From Bacteroidota bacterium (GTDB lineage Bacteria; Bacteroidota; Bacteroidia; J057): a stretch of 7,003 nt of DNA. The position numbers were made by a program, and so were the translations under genes. Below, one piece after another: positions 1 to 5,576 of the stretch (the first letter of the stretch is position 1; every line of letters starts with the position of its first letter). The notes beneath the pieces were generated by a model, which made no database searches, was not told the origin of the DNA, and saw only the letters and a list, made by a program, of their open reading frames with translations. The DNA is taken from the NCBI GenBank assembly GCA_004292985.1, contig RDXT01000649.1, forward strand, positions 1 to 7,003. The letters run 5' to 3'.

Positions 1-521
1 GCGTATTCGCGGGCTTCGGGCAGACCGGGATCTAAATAAAGGTTGCTGCCATAGCGCAGCAGGAGTTCCGGTTGCCGCATAGCCAGGTGCCGGGGATCCA
101 GCTGGCGGGCGCTGCCCGGATCGGTCAGGGCGCGGAAGGGGTTAAACCAGGCATGAAGCTCCATTCCCCGCGCGTGGCAGGCGTTAATCAGCCACTCCAG
201 AGGGTCGTAGCGCGGAAAAGGCGGCTGCCCCTGTCTGCCAGTCAGCCATTCGGACCAGGGTTCGTAGGACGACTCATAAAAGGCATCGCCTGCGGGACGT
301 ACCTGGAAAATGACCGCATTGATGCCGCAGGACTGAAACTGGTCCAGCATTTCGGTCAGTTCCTGCTGCTGCTCTTCGGTGCTGAGGCCGCTGCGTGAGG
401 GCCAGTCCACGTTTTTTACCGTTGCGATCCAGGCACCGCGAAACTCGCGCGCGGGCGGACGCTGGGCATGTACGGAGAGGCAGAGCGAAAGCAGGATCAG
501 AAAGGATAAAAATTGACGCAT
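1..521 (-). CDS. Secreted glycosyl-hydrolase-like 10 (GHL10/DUF187) protein, N-terminal part, cut by window edge
   Basis: Reading the minus strand from the ATG at 521-519 gives 173 complete codons with no stop, running off the left edge. Residues 1-20 look like a signal peptide (hydrophobic core FLILLSLCL, ending VHAQ), so the product should be exported to the periplasm or outer surface, probably as a non-lipidated protein. Family hallmarks follow: RGAWIATVKNVDWPS (28-42), INAVIFQVRPAGDAFYES (67-84), a segment with YDPLEWL and HAWFNPFR (105-130), and LYLDPGLPEARE (161-172). These match the start of the TIM-barrel-like GHL10 family (DUF187, YngK-like), known or suspected to act on polysaccharides or peptidoglycan. 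The visible part is roughly a third of a usual member. It lies 80 nt downstream of the stress-protein gene in the same direction, but a promoter-like site in the gap suggests it can be transcribed alone. Family assignment is firm; the substrate is unknown. Confidence 0.88.
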   Translation of the reverse strand, partial: MRQFLSFLILLSLCLSVHAQRPPAREFRGAWIATVKNVDWPSRSGLSTEEQQQELTEMLDQFQSCGINAVIFQVRPAGDAFYESSYEPWSEWLTGRQGQPPFPRYDPLEWLINACHARGMELHAWFNPFRALTDPGSARQLDPRHLAMRQPELLLRYGSNLYLDPGLPEAREY

Positions 522-567
522 GAGACACGGATATCAGGGGCAAAAACAATTATTTGCCTTCCAGTGT

Positions 568-597
568 CCAAAATACGCATTTTCTTCACTGCCCAAA
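568..597 (-). promoter_or_regulatory. Candidate Bacteroidota promoter for the GHL10 gene
   Basis: On the minus strand a TTTG (complement of 594-597) is followed after 18 nt by TATTTTGG (complement of 568-575), a 5/6 match to the -7 box TAnnTTTG. It sits just past the stop codon of the stress-protein gene and about 47 nt before the GHL10 start. The spacer is one base shorter than the usual 19. An imperfect inverted repeat (562-566 with 587-591, and 570-574 with 579-583) overlaps it. This is pattern matching only. Confidence 0.4.
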
Positions 598-601
598 AAT
601 T

Positions 602-1438
602 TCACAGCGGAAGAGAGAGCAGGGGTTTGTCAGAATGAAGGGCCAGCCTGCGGCTCAGACCCGGATCGAACATCCGCGACCAGAAATTTCGCTGCCGCCG
701 GGCCAGCGCCAGTATGTGGATGTCCTGGGTCTCCACAAAGGCTTCGAGCCGCTCTTCGATTTCATTATCAATAAGCACATACATACTCATATCTGAAATG
801 CCGCTGTCACTCCGGTACATAGCTGTCAGCGAGGCGATTTCTTCTTCGCTCAGAGGCGCTTCGCTTTCGGGGTGAATGTGCACGCCCACCAGCCCTGCAT
901 CCAGGCCTTTGACCAGTTTACCGATCCAGGCAGAGATATGGGCATCTTTTTCCCGGAAATCGGTCGCATAGGCAATCCGTTTCAGCCCGCGGAAGGCTGC
1001 GTTTTCCGGAATCGCGAGTACAGGCAGCTTGCAATCCGACATGACCTGCGTGGTGATGCTTCCCACCACGGTTTCGAGGGCATTGCCGGCTCCTTTGGTG
1101 CCCATAACAATAAAGTCCGGTTTTTCCCGGTCGCAGGCCTCCAGGATGACATCCGAAGCAAAGCCCATGCGGATGAGAGGGGTGATTTTTATGGGATTGT
1201 GTGCCTCCTGCAGGGCCCTTTGCTGCGCAGCCTGAAACTCCTTCACGGAGCGAAGCTCTTCTTCGTCTCTGACAGACTGAAGGAAGTCGGCAGGTGCCAG
1301 CATTTCGCCCGTTACCATCAGATTATAGGCGTGGAGAAATATGATTTCAGCCTGCAACTCATCTGCCAGATGCAGCGCAAAGGTGAAGGCCTGGTTTGCC
1401 GCAGGTGAAAAATCGGTGGGAAAGAGGATCTTTTTCAT
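602..1438 (-). CDS. Tandem-domain universal stress protein (UspA superfamily)
   Basis: The product has 278 residues and should be a cytoplasmic protein of two Usp folds, the usual arrangement for double-domain members. Domain 1 (about 1-146) opens with KKILFPTDFSPAANQAF, typical of the family, and carries MGTKGAGNALETVVGSIT around 112-129. This contains the full G-2X-G-9X-G-S nucleotide-binding motif (G113, G116, G126, S127), so ATP binding is likely. Domain 2 (about 152-278) restarts with LKRIAYATDF and ends with a degenerate version (LALARRQRNFWSRMF, then LHSDKPLLSLPL) lacking the glycine motif, so it is probably structural. Such proteins are linked to survival under starvation, oxygen or redox stress; the particular role here is unknown. 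No partner gene is evident: the gene is followed by GHL10 in the same direction and diverges from the AT-rich pair. The start codon fits the family N-terminus exactly. Confidence 0.93.
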   Translation of the reverse strand: MKKILFPTDFSPAANQAFTFALHLADELQAEIIFLHAYNLMVTGEMLAPADFLQSVRDEEELRSVKEFQAAQQRALQEAHNPIKITPLIRMGFASDVILEACDREKPDFIVMGTKGAGNALETVVGSITTQVMSDCKLPVLAIPENAAFRGLKRIAYATDFREKDAHISAWIGKLVKGLDAGLVGVHIHPESEAPLSEEEIASLTAMYRSDSGISDMSMYVLIDNEIEERLEAFVETQDIHILALARRQRNFWSRMFDPGLSRRLALHSDKPLLSLPL

Positions 1439-1500
1439 CTCAGGGTCATTTTCCCGAAAGCTACGCCGCCCCCAGGCCCTGCAAGATGAAGTAAGGTATA

Positions 1501-1529
1501 TGCCTTGGATGACTTTTGTCAGTCAGGCA
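1501..1529. repeat. Imperfect inverted repeat in the usp / DUF2846-like divergent region
   Basis: TGCCT (1501-1505) pairs with AGGCA (1525-1529), and TGAC (1510-1513) pairs with GTCA (1518-1521) around a TTTT loop. G1508-A1509 can pair with T1523-C1524, leaving small bulges. It lies 63 nt upstream of the usp start and about 100 nt upstream of the gene at 1632. It may be an operator or a leader hairpin, but it could also be chance. The rest of 1439-1631 shows AT-rich DNA and the 12-T run, with no further gene. Confidence 0.35.
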
Positions 1530-1574
1530 ATGTTAAATAATTTCACTTGTAGAAAAAAGACTTGACAAAGGTGC

Positions 1575-1586
1575 TTTTTTTTTTTT
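1575..1586 (+). repeat. Homopolymeric T tract, 12 bases
   Basis: Twelve consecutive T residues lie 45 nt upstream of the ATG at 1632. They are flanked by TTGACA (1562-1567) on the left and TTTACACT (1589-1596) on the right. The tract probably falls inside or next to the promoter of the two-gene unit. It does not follow a stable hairpin, so it does not look like a terminator. Confidence 0.7.
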
Positions 1587-1631
1587 GCTTTACACTGAGT
1601 AAAAAAGCTCATCATTTTAACACAAAGCCGT

Positions 1632-2081
1632 ATGAAAACTCTTTTTCTGCTGATTACCTTATCTCTAACCCTGGCTTGCTTCGGACAAGGAAGCAACAGC
1701 GTTTATCCAGGTGGCGAGATGTCCCAATTACATCTATACCGCCCATCTCAGTTATATAACTGCACTTGGAGCTATCGGGTGGACATAGGTGACTCCCTTT
1801 CCATTAAAGTCAGAAACAATTCACAGCAAACACTTACATTGCCTTCAGGCAACTATGTGATGAAAGTTCGTGATTTGGGAAAGGATGAGATAAACCTAAA
1901 GCTTGAGCCAGGGAAAGAATATTATGTAAGGTGTGCCATAAAGCCCCGCATTTTATTTTTGTGGATGATCGGTGAGCCTGTAATTATGGAGGTTACTTCT
2001 CTGTATGCTACCGATGAGATGTCTGAGCTTATCCGCAAAAGCCGCCTTCAAAAAGGCATGAAGTTCGTTTCTAATCCCTAA
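1632..2081 (+). CDS. Small secreted DUF2846-like protein
   Basis: The 149-residue product begins with a signal peptide (MKTLFLLITL core, likely cut after CFGQ, residue 19). The cysteine at 16 is not in a good lipobox (T-L-A-C), so a soluble periplasmic or surface protein is more likely than a lipoprotein. The mature part resembles DUF2846-type beta-sandwich domains: LHLYRPSQ (33-40), a YRVDIGDSLSIKVRNNS stretch (48-64), LPSGNYVMKV (70-79) and LEPGKEYYVRC (91-101), in the order 'xYRPs ... strand ... lPpGxY ... l.pGk.YYvr'. A short helical tail (127-140) follows. The function of this domain class is not established. The gene is followed after 11 nt by the next gene and is probably cotranscribed with it. 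Both are clearly lower in GC than the flanking genes. The ORF is secure; the domain assignment rests on motif pattern only. Confidence 0.75.
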   Translation: MKTLFLLITLSLTLACFGQGSNSVYPGGEMSQLHLYRPSQLYNCTWSYRVDIGDSLSIKVRNNSQQTLTLPSGNYVMKVRDLGKDEINLKLEPGKEYYVRCAIKPRILFLWMIGEPVIMEVTSLYATDEMSELIRKSRLQKGMKFVSNP

Positions 2082-2092
2082 ATTTATACAAC

Positions 2093-2785
2093 ATGACTTA
2101 TTTAGAACAACTGAGGTTAGCCGCCTCAGACATGGTTTCTTTGTCTTCTAATGAAGGATATCCTCCCACAATGCCAACGTTTCTTGAATCCTACAATGAT
2201 GCAGTCGCAAACTTTGGGGAGTCTGAACTTCTTTTTGTGGCAGGAAACCAAGAGACCCAAGCAATTGCCTTAAACAATCTTGGGCTTTCCAAATTATCTG
2301 CATTAGATTCTCTTTTTGATGAGCTACGTTCAGAAGTGCAGACTTATGTCATGACTTCTGAGGATGTTCAAGAGCTAAAGGATGCCACAGACGAATTGAA
2401 AAACCTTCTTGCCAACACTGAGTATGAGATTAGCCAGGCAGATATAGCGAAACTACATCTTAGTGTTGATAATGCGGTTAATGCGGCAGTTGCAAATAAT
2501 GAAGCTGGTGCTGAGGCGTATATTGAGACTCATAAGGCAGAACTTCAAACTTTGAGGAGCAGGGCAGATCGCGGAGTGGTTAGCAACATTGTCATTTGGA
2601 AATTAGCAGCTATAGCAGTATGGTTAGGCGTGGCGATTTGGCTCCTCATACTTTGCATAAGGAGGCGCAGACAAGGCTTACAATGCAATGATCTTATAAC
2701 AACTCCTCTTTATGCAGCTTTGATAATAGCGCTTCTCGTTGTGGGTTTCTGTGAGCCGCCACAGCCTCCAATGAAGCAGTTGTAA
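2093..2785 (+). CDS. Unrecognised protein with helical N-terminal domain and two C-terminal membrane segments
   Basis: I do not recognise the 230-residue product. Residues 1-160 are soluble, acidic and probably mostly helical, with heptad-like stretches around 65-110 (LSALDSLFDELRSEV, then VQELKDATDELKNLL) and 115-155, so a helical bundle or short coiled coil is plausible. There is no N-terminal signal peptide. A long hydrophobic segment (about 164-189, rich in Ile, Trp and Ala) is followed by RRRR (190-193), a short loop, a second hydrophobic segment (about 205-220) and a proline-rich tail, EPPQPPMKQL. The positive-inside rule puts the RRRR loop in the cytoplasm, which would place both the N-domain and the tail outside. 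That is odd without a signal peptide. The gene is 11 nt downstream of the DUF2846-like gene, so the two are probably one transcription unit ending at the stem-loop at 2812-2840. No catalytic or metal-binding motif is visible. Confidence 0.72.
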   Translation: MTYLEQLRLAASDMVSLSSNEGYPPTMPTFLESYNDAVANFGESELLFVAGNQETQAIALNNLGLSKLSALDSLFDELRSEVQTYVMTSEDVQELKDATDELKNLLANTEYEISQADIAKLHLSVDNAVNAAVANNEAGAEAYIETHKAELQTLRSRADRGVVSNIVIWKLAAIAVWLGVAIWLLILCIRRRRQGLQCNDLITTPLYAALIIALLVVGFCEPPQPPMKQL

Positions 2786-2811
2786 GGGGACAAAAGCAGA
2801 TAATAAAAAAC

Positions 2812-2840
2812 AAAGAGGCCACCCATAGGGCGGCCTCTTT
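2812..2840. terminator. Bidirectional intrinsic terminator between convergent genes
   Basis: AAAGAGGCC (2812-2820) is exactly complementary to GGCCTCTTT (2832-2840). An inner CCC/GGG pairing (2822-2824 with 2828-2830) is separated from it by one A/C mismatch, giving a stable hairpin. Read on the minus strand, the stem is followed by TTTGTTTTTTATTA (about 2799-2814), a strong U-tract. The hairpin starts 23 nt past the ahcY stop codon, so it is a classic terminator for ahcY. On the plus strand the tail is only CTTTCATT, so termination of the gene at 2093 is probably weaker but still likely. Confidence 0.85.
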
Positions 2841-2862
2841 CATTGTCATATACATTGACCTC

Positions 2863-4179
2863 TCAATAACGGTAGTAATCCGCTTTGAAGGGGCCTTCCT
2901 GTGCTACGCCGATATACTCAGCCTGTACCGGAGTGAGTTCTTCCAGCTCTACACCGATTTTGGCCAGGTGCAGGCGGGCTACCTTCTCATCGAGGTGCTT
3001 AGGCAGGGTATATACTTTGTTCTCGTAGTTCGAGGTGTTGGTCCACAGTTCGAGCTGGGCCAGTACCTGGTTGGAGAAAGAGTTGGACATAACGAAGGAT
3101 GGGTGACCGGTAGCGCAGCCGAGGTTCACCAGACGGCCTTCGGCCAGCAGGATGATGTCCTTGCCTTCTACATTATAGAGGTCCACCTGAGGTTTGATCT
3201 CAATTTTGGTGTGGCCATAGTTTTCATTCAGCCATGCAACGTCAATTTCGTTGTCGAAGTGGCCGATGTTACAAACGATGGCTTTGTCCTTCATCTGGAG
3301 GAAGTGCTCGCTGCGCACGATGTTCAGGTTACCGGTAGCGGTAACGATGATGTCGGCTTCTTTAATGGCGTTTTCCATTTTGCGGACAGCGAAACCGTCC
3401 ATAGCAGCCTGGAGCGCGCAGATCGGGTCAATTTCGGTCACGATCACACGGGCACCTGCACCACGCAGAGAAGCCACAGAACCTTTACCTACGTCACCAT
3501 AACCGGCAACCACAGCTACTTTACCGGCCATCATGATGTCGGTAGCGCGGCGGATGGCATCTACGAGAGACTCTTTGCAGCCATATTTGTTGTCAAATTT
3601 GGACTTGGTTACGGAGTCGTTGATGTTGATAGCAGGGAGGGGCAGACGGCCGTCGCGCATACGCTCATAGAGGCGGTGCACACCGGTGGTCGTTTCTTCG
3701 CTGATACCGCGGATCTCTTTTACAAGTTCCGGATATTTGTCCAGAACCATGTTGGTGAGGTCGCCACCATCGTCGAGGATCATGTTGAGGGGCTTGCGAT
3801 CTTCACCGAAGAAAATCGTTTGCTCGATACACCAGTCAAACTCTTCGTTTGACATACCTTTCCATGCATAGACCGGGATGCCGGCAGCAGCGATGGCAGC
3901 AGCAGCATGGTCCTGTGTGGAGAAGATATTGCAGGAAGACCAGGTTACGTCTGCGCCGAGCTCGACCAGAGTCTCGATCAGAACAGCCGTTTGAATGGTC
4001 ATGTGCAGACATCCGGCTACGCGGGCGCCTTTCAGGGGCTTGCTGGGGCCATACTCTGCGCGTATAGCCATCAGGCCGGGCATTTCTGCTTCAGCCAGTT
4101 GGATTTCTTTTCTGCCCCACTCGGCGAGGGCGATGTCCTTGACTTTGTACGGCAGGTATTGGGTTTTTACCTCGGTCAT
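2863..4179 (-). CDS. ahcY: S-adenosyl-L-homocysteine hydrolase (adenosylhomocysteinase)
   Basis: The enzyme converts S-adenosylhomocysteine to homocysteine and adenosine using tightly bound NAD, so clearing the inhibitory product of SAM-dependent methylation; it is cytoplasmic and normally tetrameric. The 438-residue length is normal for the family. Visible landmarks: GCLHMTIQTA (56-65, substrate-site His59), the DDGGDLTN segment (136-143), EETTTGVH (161-168), NDSVTKSKFDNKYGC (187-201, with catalytic Lys192 and Asp196 by alignment to the mammalian enzyme), the Rossmann NAD site GYGDVGKG (226-233), CNIGHFDNEID (303-313, His307), SNSFSNQ (365-371) and the conserved C-terminus KADYYRY. No key residue is missing. 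The ATG at 4179 gives the usual N-terminus. It stands alone, convergent with the AT-rich pair and divergent from the LacI gene, with its own promoter and terminator. Confidence 0.98.
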   Translation of the reverse strand: MTEVKTQYLPYKVKDIALAEWGRKEIQLAEAEMPGLMAIRAEYGPSKPLKGARVAGCLHMTIQTAVLIETLVELGADVTWSSCNIFSTQDHAAAAIAAAGIPVYAWKGMSNEEFDWCIEQTIFFGEDRKPLNMILDDGGDLTNMVLDKYPELVKEIRGISEETTTGVHRLYERMRDGRLPLPAININDSVTKSKFDNKYGCKESLVDAIRRATDIMMAGKVAVVAGYGDVGKGSVASLRGAGARVIVTEIDPICALQAAMDGFAVRKMENAIKEADIIVTATGNLNIVRSEHFLQMKDKAIVCNIGHFDNEIDVAWLNENYGHTKIEIKPQVDLYNVEGKDIILLAEGRLVNLGCATGHPSFVMSNSFSNQVLAQLELWTNTSNYENKVYTLPKHLDEKVARLHLAKIGVELEELTPVQAEYIGVAQEGPFKADYYRY

Positions 4180-4208
4180 GAAACGGTATGGTTAATTAAT
4201 AAACTTCG

Positions 4209-4239
4209 CAAAAATACAGAATTTGCCATCAATCTTAAA
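4209..4239 (-). promoter_or_regulatory. Promoter of ahcY (Bacteroidota -33/-7 type)
   Basis: On the minus strand, TTTA (complement of 4236-4239; 3/4 match to TTTG) is followed after exactly 19 nt by TATTTTTG (complement of 4209-4216), a perfect match to the -7 box TAnnTTTG. The -7 box lies about 30 nt before the ahcY ATG, leaving a leader of roughly 25 nt. That is too short for a riboswitch. The leader is AT-rich with no Shine-Dalgarno sequence, as is common in this phylum. Confidence 0.6.
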
Positions 4240-4332
4240 GCAACGTTCGAGCCAAACGGTTAATACTAAGGCAGGAATGGGCAAATAATGAGGTTAGATT
4301 TCACTCTTTTTACTACTGAACCGAGATAAATG

Positions 4333-4364
4333 TTTGACCGTATATGCGAAATTCTTTATTTTAC
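4333..4364 (+). promoter_or_regulatory. Candidate promoter of the LacI-family gene
   Basis: TTTG (4333-4336) is followed after 20 nt by TATTTTAC (4357-4364), a 4/6 match to TAnnTTTG. The same stretch can be read as TTGACC, 17 nt, TATTTT, a sigma-70-like layout. Either reading puts the transcription start near 4370, which supports the ATG at 4408 over a start at 4330. The shared 228-nt region 4180-4407 holds this site, the ahcY promoter and one operator-like core, and no further gene. Confidence 0.4.
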
Positions 4365-4407
4365 TCAATATTGGTTTATTGAACAGGGCAGGGAGAGCTG
4401 TTACCCG

Positions 4408-5445
4408 ATGGAAAAAAAAGGATACATTACGATCAAGGACATCGCCCGGGTTTTGGGTTTTTCTGTTTCCACTGTTTCACGTGCCTTGCGCGACATGCCG
4501 GATGTGCATCCTGAGACGCGGGCCATTGTGCAGAAACAGGCGCAGGAAATGAATTATCAGCGCAACCTCTTTGCCTCGGCTCTGGTGCACCGCCGGACCC
4601 GCCTGCTGGGAGTGATTGTCCCCAAAATCGCCAACAATTTCTTTTCTGAAATTATCAGCGGCATTCAGGAGGTGGCGTATCGCAATCATTATCAGGTGAT
4701 TATCTGCGAAAGCCGTCACGATATGGAGCGTGAGCGCCTCGATGTGGAGGGCCTGCTCTCGATCCGGGTAGATGGTCTGCTGATCATTCCGGCCATTGAA
4801 AAGCCCGATCCGTATCTGCCACACCTGCACCAGGCCCGCGACCGCGACCTGCCGATGGTCTATCTGGACCGTCTCTATGAGCGGCTGGCTGCCCCCACCG
4901 TCATGATCGATGATTTTAAGTCTGCTTTCGAAGCGACCGAATACCTTATATCTACCGGCTGCACCCGCCTGGGCCTGCTCGCCGGACCCGACTACCTCTC
5001 TGTGAGCCGCCTGCGGCGCGAAGGCTTCGAGGCAGCCCTGCGCAAGCACAACCTGCCTGTGAACGAAAGCTGGATGGTGGAAACCAATTTTGAAATTGAA
5101 TCGGGAGTCCGTGCCGCCGAAATCCTCTTTTCACAGCCCCAGCACCCCGATGCCCTGCTGGGGGTAAATGATGCAGTTATTGTCGGAGCCATGAAGGTGA
5201 TCCGGCGATACCGCTACCACGTTCCCAATGATATTTCGCTGATTGGCTTCAGCGACAACCCCATCGCATCGCTGATCCAGCCTGAGCTGACCACCATCGC
5301 CCAGCCTGCCTTCGACATGGGCCGCACCGCCGCCGACATCCTGCTGGAGATGATCGAACATGGAGAGTCTGTGGCCGTGGACAGGCGGGTGATCCTCAAG
5401 ACAACGCTGATTATCCGGAATTCGACACGAACAATTTTGAGGTAG
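4408..5445 (+). CDS. LacI-family transcriptional regulator
   Basis: From the ATG at 4408 the protein has 345 residues, normal for the family. It has an N-terminal helix-turn-helix (ITIKDIARVLGFSVSTVSRAL, about 7-26), a hinge region (YQRNLFASALVHRRT, about 50-64) and a periplasmic-binding-protein-like effector domain from RLLGVIVPKIANNFFSEI (65 on) with VDGLLIIPA (121-129), IDDFKSAFEATEYLI (167-181), LGLLAGP (188-194), a GVND segment (252-255) and ISLIGFSDNPIASLIQPELTTI (276-297). Such proteins bind operator DNA and release or engage it on binding a sugar or related ligand. The in-frame ATG at 4330 was rejected: it adds 26 residues unlike the family, while 4408 places the HTH at its usual position. 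A GGGAGAG stretch lies about 10 nt upstream. The gene precedes susC in the same direction by 173 nt, so it probably controls that uptake locus. An 8-A run follows the start codon. Confidence 0.93.
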   Translation: MEKKGYITIKDIARVLGFSVSTVSRALRDMPDVHPETRAIVQKQAQEMNYQRNLFASALVHRRTRLLGVIVPKIANNFFSEIISGIQEVAYRNHYQVIICESRHDMERERLDVEGLLSIRVDGLLIIPAIEKPDPYLPHLHQARDRDLPMVYLDRLYERLAAPTVMIDDFKSAFEATEYLISTGCTRLGLLAGPDYLSVSRLRREGFEAALRKHNLPVNESWMVETNFEIESGVRAAEILFSQPQHPDALLGVNDAVIVGAMKVIRRYRYHVPNDISLIGFSDNPIASLIQPELTTIAQPAFDMGRTAADILLEMIEHGESVAVDRRVILKTTLIIRNSTRTILR

Positions 5446-5460
5446 TACGAAAAATAATAA

Positions 5461-5480
5461 CGTTTCCGGAAGCGTTTCCA
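5461..5480 (+). promoter_or_regulatory. LacI-type operator-like nested palindrome upstream of susC
   Basis: The stretch holds a direct repeat of CGTTTCC (5461-5467 and 5473-5479), a perfect TTCCGGAA palindrome (5464-5471) and a near-perfect GGAAGCGTTTCC palindrome (5468-5479) with the central CG typical of LacI-family sites. CGGAAGCGTTTCCA (5467-5480) matches 12 of 14 positions of the generic LacI/CcpA consensus TGNAARCGNWWWCA. It starts 15 nt after the regulator stop codon. Binding by the adjacent regulator is inferred. A weak hairpin role before the T7 run at 5485-5491 is an alternative. Confidence 0.5.
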
Positions 5481-5514
5481 AAGATTTTTTTGTGCGTTAG
5501 ACGAGTTGCTTGTA

Positions 5515-5528
5515 CGTAATCGTTTGCA
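5515..5528 (-). promoter_or_regulatory. Second LacI-type operator-like site, overlapping the likely susC -33 element
   Basis: Read on the minus strand, TGCAAACGATTACG matches 13 of 14 positions of TGNAARCGNWWWCA. It is less symmetrical than the site at 5468-5479. It overlaps the TTTG at 5523-5526 that may be the -33 element of susC, a position suited to repression by occlusion. Confidence 0.4.
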
Positions 5529-5554
5529 GTTGTCTAAAAAAGCTTGTAAAATCG
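5523..5554 (+). promoter_or_regulatory. Weak candidate promoter of susC
   Basis: TTTG (5523-5526) is followed after 20 nt by TAAAATCG (5547-5554), a 4/6 match to TAnnTTTG. This would start transcription near 5561 and leave a leader of about 58 nt. The match is weak, and no better site was seen between 5446 and 5618. Confidence 0.25.
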
Positions 5555-5558
5555 TATT

Positions 5559-5576
5559 CAGAAACGCAGGTTTCTG
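5559..5576 (+). repeat. Perfect inverted repeat in the susC leader
   Basis: CAGAAAC (5559-5565) and GTTTCTG (5570-5576) are exact complements around a GCAG loop, giving a 7-bp hairpin at or just after the presumed transcription start, 42 nt before the susC ATG. The arms contain GAAACG, the reverse of the CGTTTC unit repeated in the operator-like sites upstream. It may act as DNA (operator half-sites) or as an mRNA 5' hairpin. The T-rich stretch to 5600 is too distant for a simple terminator. Confidence 0.5.

Noticed and set aside
274..549. 91-codon minus-strand frame at the left end
   Set aside because: It overlaps the GHL10 gene in another frame on the same strand; the frame starting at 521 carries the signal peptide and family motifs.
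520..796. Two short plus-strand frames across the usp/GHL10 gap
   Set aside because: They run antisense into the 3' end of the stress-protein gene and encode low-complexity sequence unlike a protein.
872..1408. 178-codon open frame antisense to the stress-protein gene
   Set aside because: It is fully contained in a well-supported gene on the other strand and its protein shows no domain features.
1562..1759. Short plus-strand frame beginning at a TTG in the poly-T region
   Set aside because: It overlaps the DUF2846-like gene out of frame, and its start lies in promoter-like DNA with the T12 run translated as Phe.
2968..3852. 294-codon open frame on the plus strand, antisense to ahcY
   Set aside because: It lies wholly within a certain ahcY gene, its product resembles no family, and its openness follows from the codon bias of ahcY.
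4180..4240. SAM or SAH riboswitch upstream of ahcY
   Set aside because: The predicted leader is only about 25 nt and no conserved riboswitch stems were seen.
4330..4407. In-frame upstream extension of the LacI-family protein from the ATG at 4330
   Set aside because: The added 26 residues do not resemble the family and overlap the best promoter match; the start at 4408 puts the HTH where it normally lies.
5468..5491. Intrinsic terminator for the LacI gene (GGAA/TTCC stem then T7)
   Set aside because: The stem is only 4 bp and the T run is separated from it by five bases; an operator explains the symmetry better.
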